The position numbers and the translations under genes were made by a program. Positions 62,720 to 64,000 of a stretch of 64,000 bases of DNA are shown one piece after another. This stretch comes from Bolinopsis microptera (lineage: Eukaryota > Ctenophora > Tentaculata > Lobata > Bolinopsidae), in the NCBI RefSeq assembly GCF_026151205.1, contig NC_087074.1:2604001-2668000 (forward strand), written 5' to 3'. Every line of letters begins with the position of its first letter. Position 1 is the first letter of the stretch. The notes beneath the pieces are model-generated. The model worked only from the letters and a program-made list of their open reading frames with translations, had not been told where the DNA came from and did not search any database.

Positions 62720-63550
62720 CTCTTGATTAATACTCTTGTTAACTCAGCCAATAGTTACGGATTGAAATCTTTTTATTGCCATCTAATAAGTAAATATTAT
62801 TAGATGGCTGAATTGTAAGGCTTAATTCTCATATATAATAATTAATTGGGTGTTCAAGTAAAAATTAAACTGTTGTTATTTTCTTATTATTCTCGGTTAC
62901 GAAAGGTTTAACACCATTTTACGAACAGTGAAAAAGTCAAATGAATAAATAAAAAGCATTGAACTCCAGTATTATTGATAAAGAAAAAAATTAATAATGT
63001 TAACTTAACATGCAGCTTATTTTATACGGTTTTTTCTGTAAATTCTTAGCTTTTCTCTATCTTTTTCCTTCTTTTGTGATGTATTTATAAAAAGTTAGAA
63101 GTAGTTAAGGGGGCAAGGGGGGGGGGGGGGGGGGTCTTTTAACTGTTAATCATCTCGAACCAAAGTCACTAATCCTCGGGTTATTATAGGTTAGAAAAAT
63201 GAATAAATCATTTTGATTTGTCAGTAGAAACCAAGCTTGAAGTAACTTGTGATATTTCCCTGAGTCGAGTTGTTATCTTCATATTAACTTTACATCTGCA
63301 TTATAACTTTATGTCGTTATTGCCTCCGTTAACGTAAAAAGTATCTAACTTTTGGTGGGTTTGATCTTCAACCAGATGTCTCGATTGTCTTCAAGGCATT
63401 CAAGGAATGGGATAGCTCTCATCATCTGAAAGAACCTCTGCTCACCAGGATCCGTCAAATGTCCTGGTCGTAATGGGAGATTTAGGCTTGTAGTAAAATG
63501 TTTTTCCGATAGGGTCTTCAAAGAAGAGACGTGCTACGTAGTGAGATCAA
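62720..63550. other. AT-rich stretch with an 18-G run and coding-like fragment
   Basis: A run of 18 G lies at 63117-63134. On the minus strand 63360-63545 adjoining frames give GEQRFFQMMRAIPFLECLED and LFFEDPIGKTFYYKPKSP, which look protein-like but are unassigned. Confidence 0.3.
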
Positions 63551-63596
63551 TAGAAAGAAAAAAAAGGGAGAAAAATTATATTAATAAATTACTCAT

Positions 63597-63830
63597 ATGA
63601 TGTTCTTTTCAGAAAGTGCTGATTTTGGCCTGCCGGTGCCAGTATTTTTAACCAAGGAGCAATCAATCTCTAATTTCCTTACCAAGCCGTGCAATCGTTC
63701 TATCATTGAGCTTGCAGAATTTGGACTTGTACCTTCTTTGCAGGAGACTTCGAGCACTTGTAACACTGCCAATTGGTCTTCACAATCTCAAGTTTTATTT
63801 CCTTTGAGAACCCCATAAAGACGAAATAGC
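63597..63830 (-). mobile_element. possible transposase helix-turn-helix fragment
   Basis: Minus-strand frame gives LEVSCKEGTSPNSASSMIER, then LVRKLE and LVKNTGTGRPKSALSEKN. This resembles the N-terminal DNA-binding part of mariner/DUF4817-type transposases, which end in a T-GRP-S segment. Short and interrupted. Confidence 0.35.
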
Positions 63831-64000
63831 AATTTTTCGGAAAGTTGCCAAAAATCAACCAAATTATGAGGCAGGATCAAATGAGAAGCAAGAATGAAGT
63901 TTGTACTGTTTATGAACAGAGACAAACAACCAGTGCTCATTATGTCACTTTTGTATAGCCGGCAGTAATTTGCCTTAAGATACACTTGTATGCATTCTTG

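Overview
The window is animal nuclear DNA: AT-rich, with short introns, GT-AG splice sites, metazoan single-copy genes and many transposable elements. A small eight-cysteine secreted-type peptide and the LINE and hAT elements suggest a cnidarian, perhaps a medusozoan. That placement is an inference, not proven here.

Left part (1-8.6 kb): no recognised gene up to 2.1 kb. Then come a degenerate hAT-like element (about 2.1-4.0 kb), a direct duplication carrying a cysteine-rich peptide exon (4.29 and 7.9 kb; only the second copy has a signal-peptide exon), and between them a 5'-truncated LINE with a long open reverse transcriptase frame (5.2-6.8 kb).

Minus-strand gene block (8.6-24.6 kb): three head-to-tail genes, read right to left. 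OCIAD1 (one exon) comes first, then TUBGCP5 (many exons, a hAT element in one intron, many apparent frameshifts), then MTOR. Only about 22 exons of the MTOR HEAT-repeat half are present, and the FAT/kinase half is not visible in the remaining 8.6 kb.

Transposon-rich middle (24.7-45.7 kb): a 2.9-kb element bounded by poly-G/poly-C and CCCAAAAAAA repeats, holding a decayed unknown protein and a decayed LINE. Next are a 2.2-kb element with inverted GTCCG-rich ends around 1.6 kb of almost pure purine tract, an OCIAD1-like pseudogene, two 5'-truncated LINEs, an intronless MFS transporter with a stop and a frameshift, a 270-bp GA microsatellite, a GC-rich repeat family with a 225-bp hairpin, a hAT element with a perfect 8-bp target duplication, and a 2.0-kb TTAA-flanked element.

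Right part (45.7-64 kb): three plus-strand genes whose families are linked to cilia or sperm: profilin-4 (PFN4), PPP1R42 and a FAM228-family gene. PFN4 and FAM228B are also neighbours in human 2p23.3, so this looks like old conserved linkage. The FAM228 gene has a 9-kb intron filled with old LINE and MITE sequence. The last 1.3 kb holds only low-confidence fragments.
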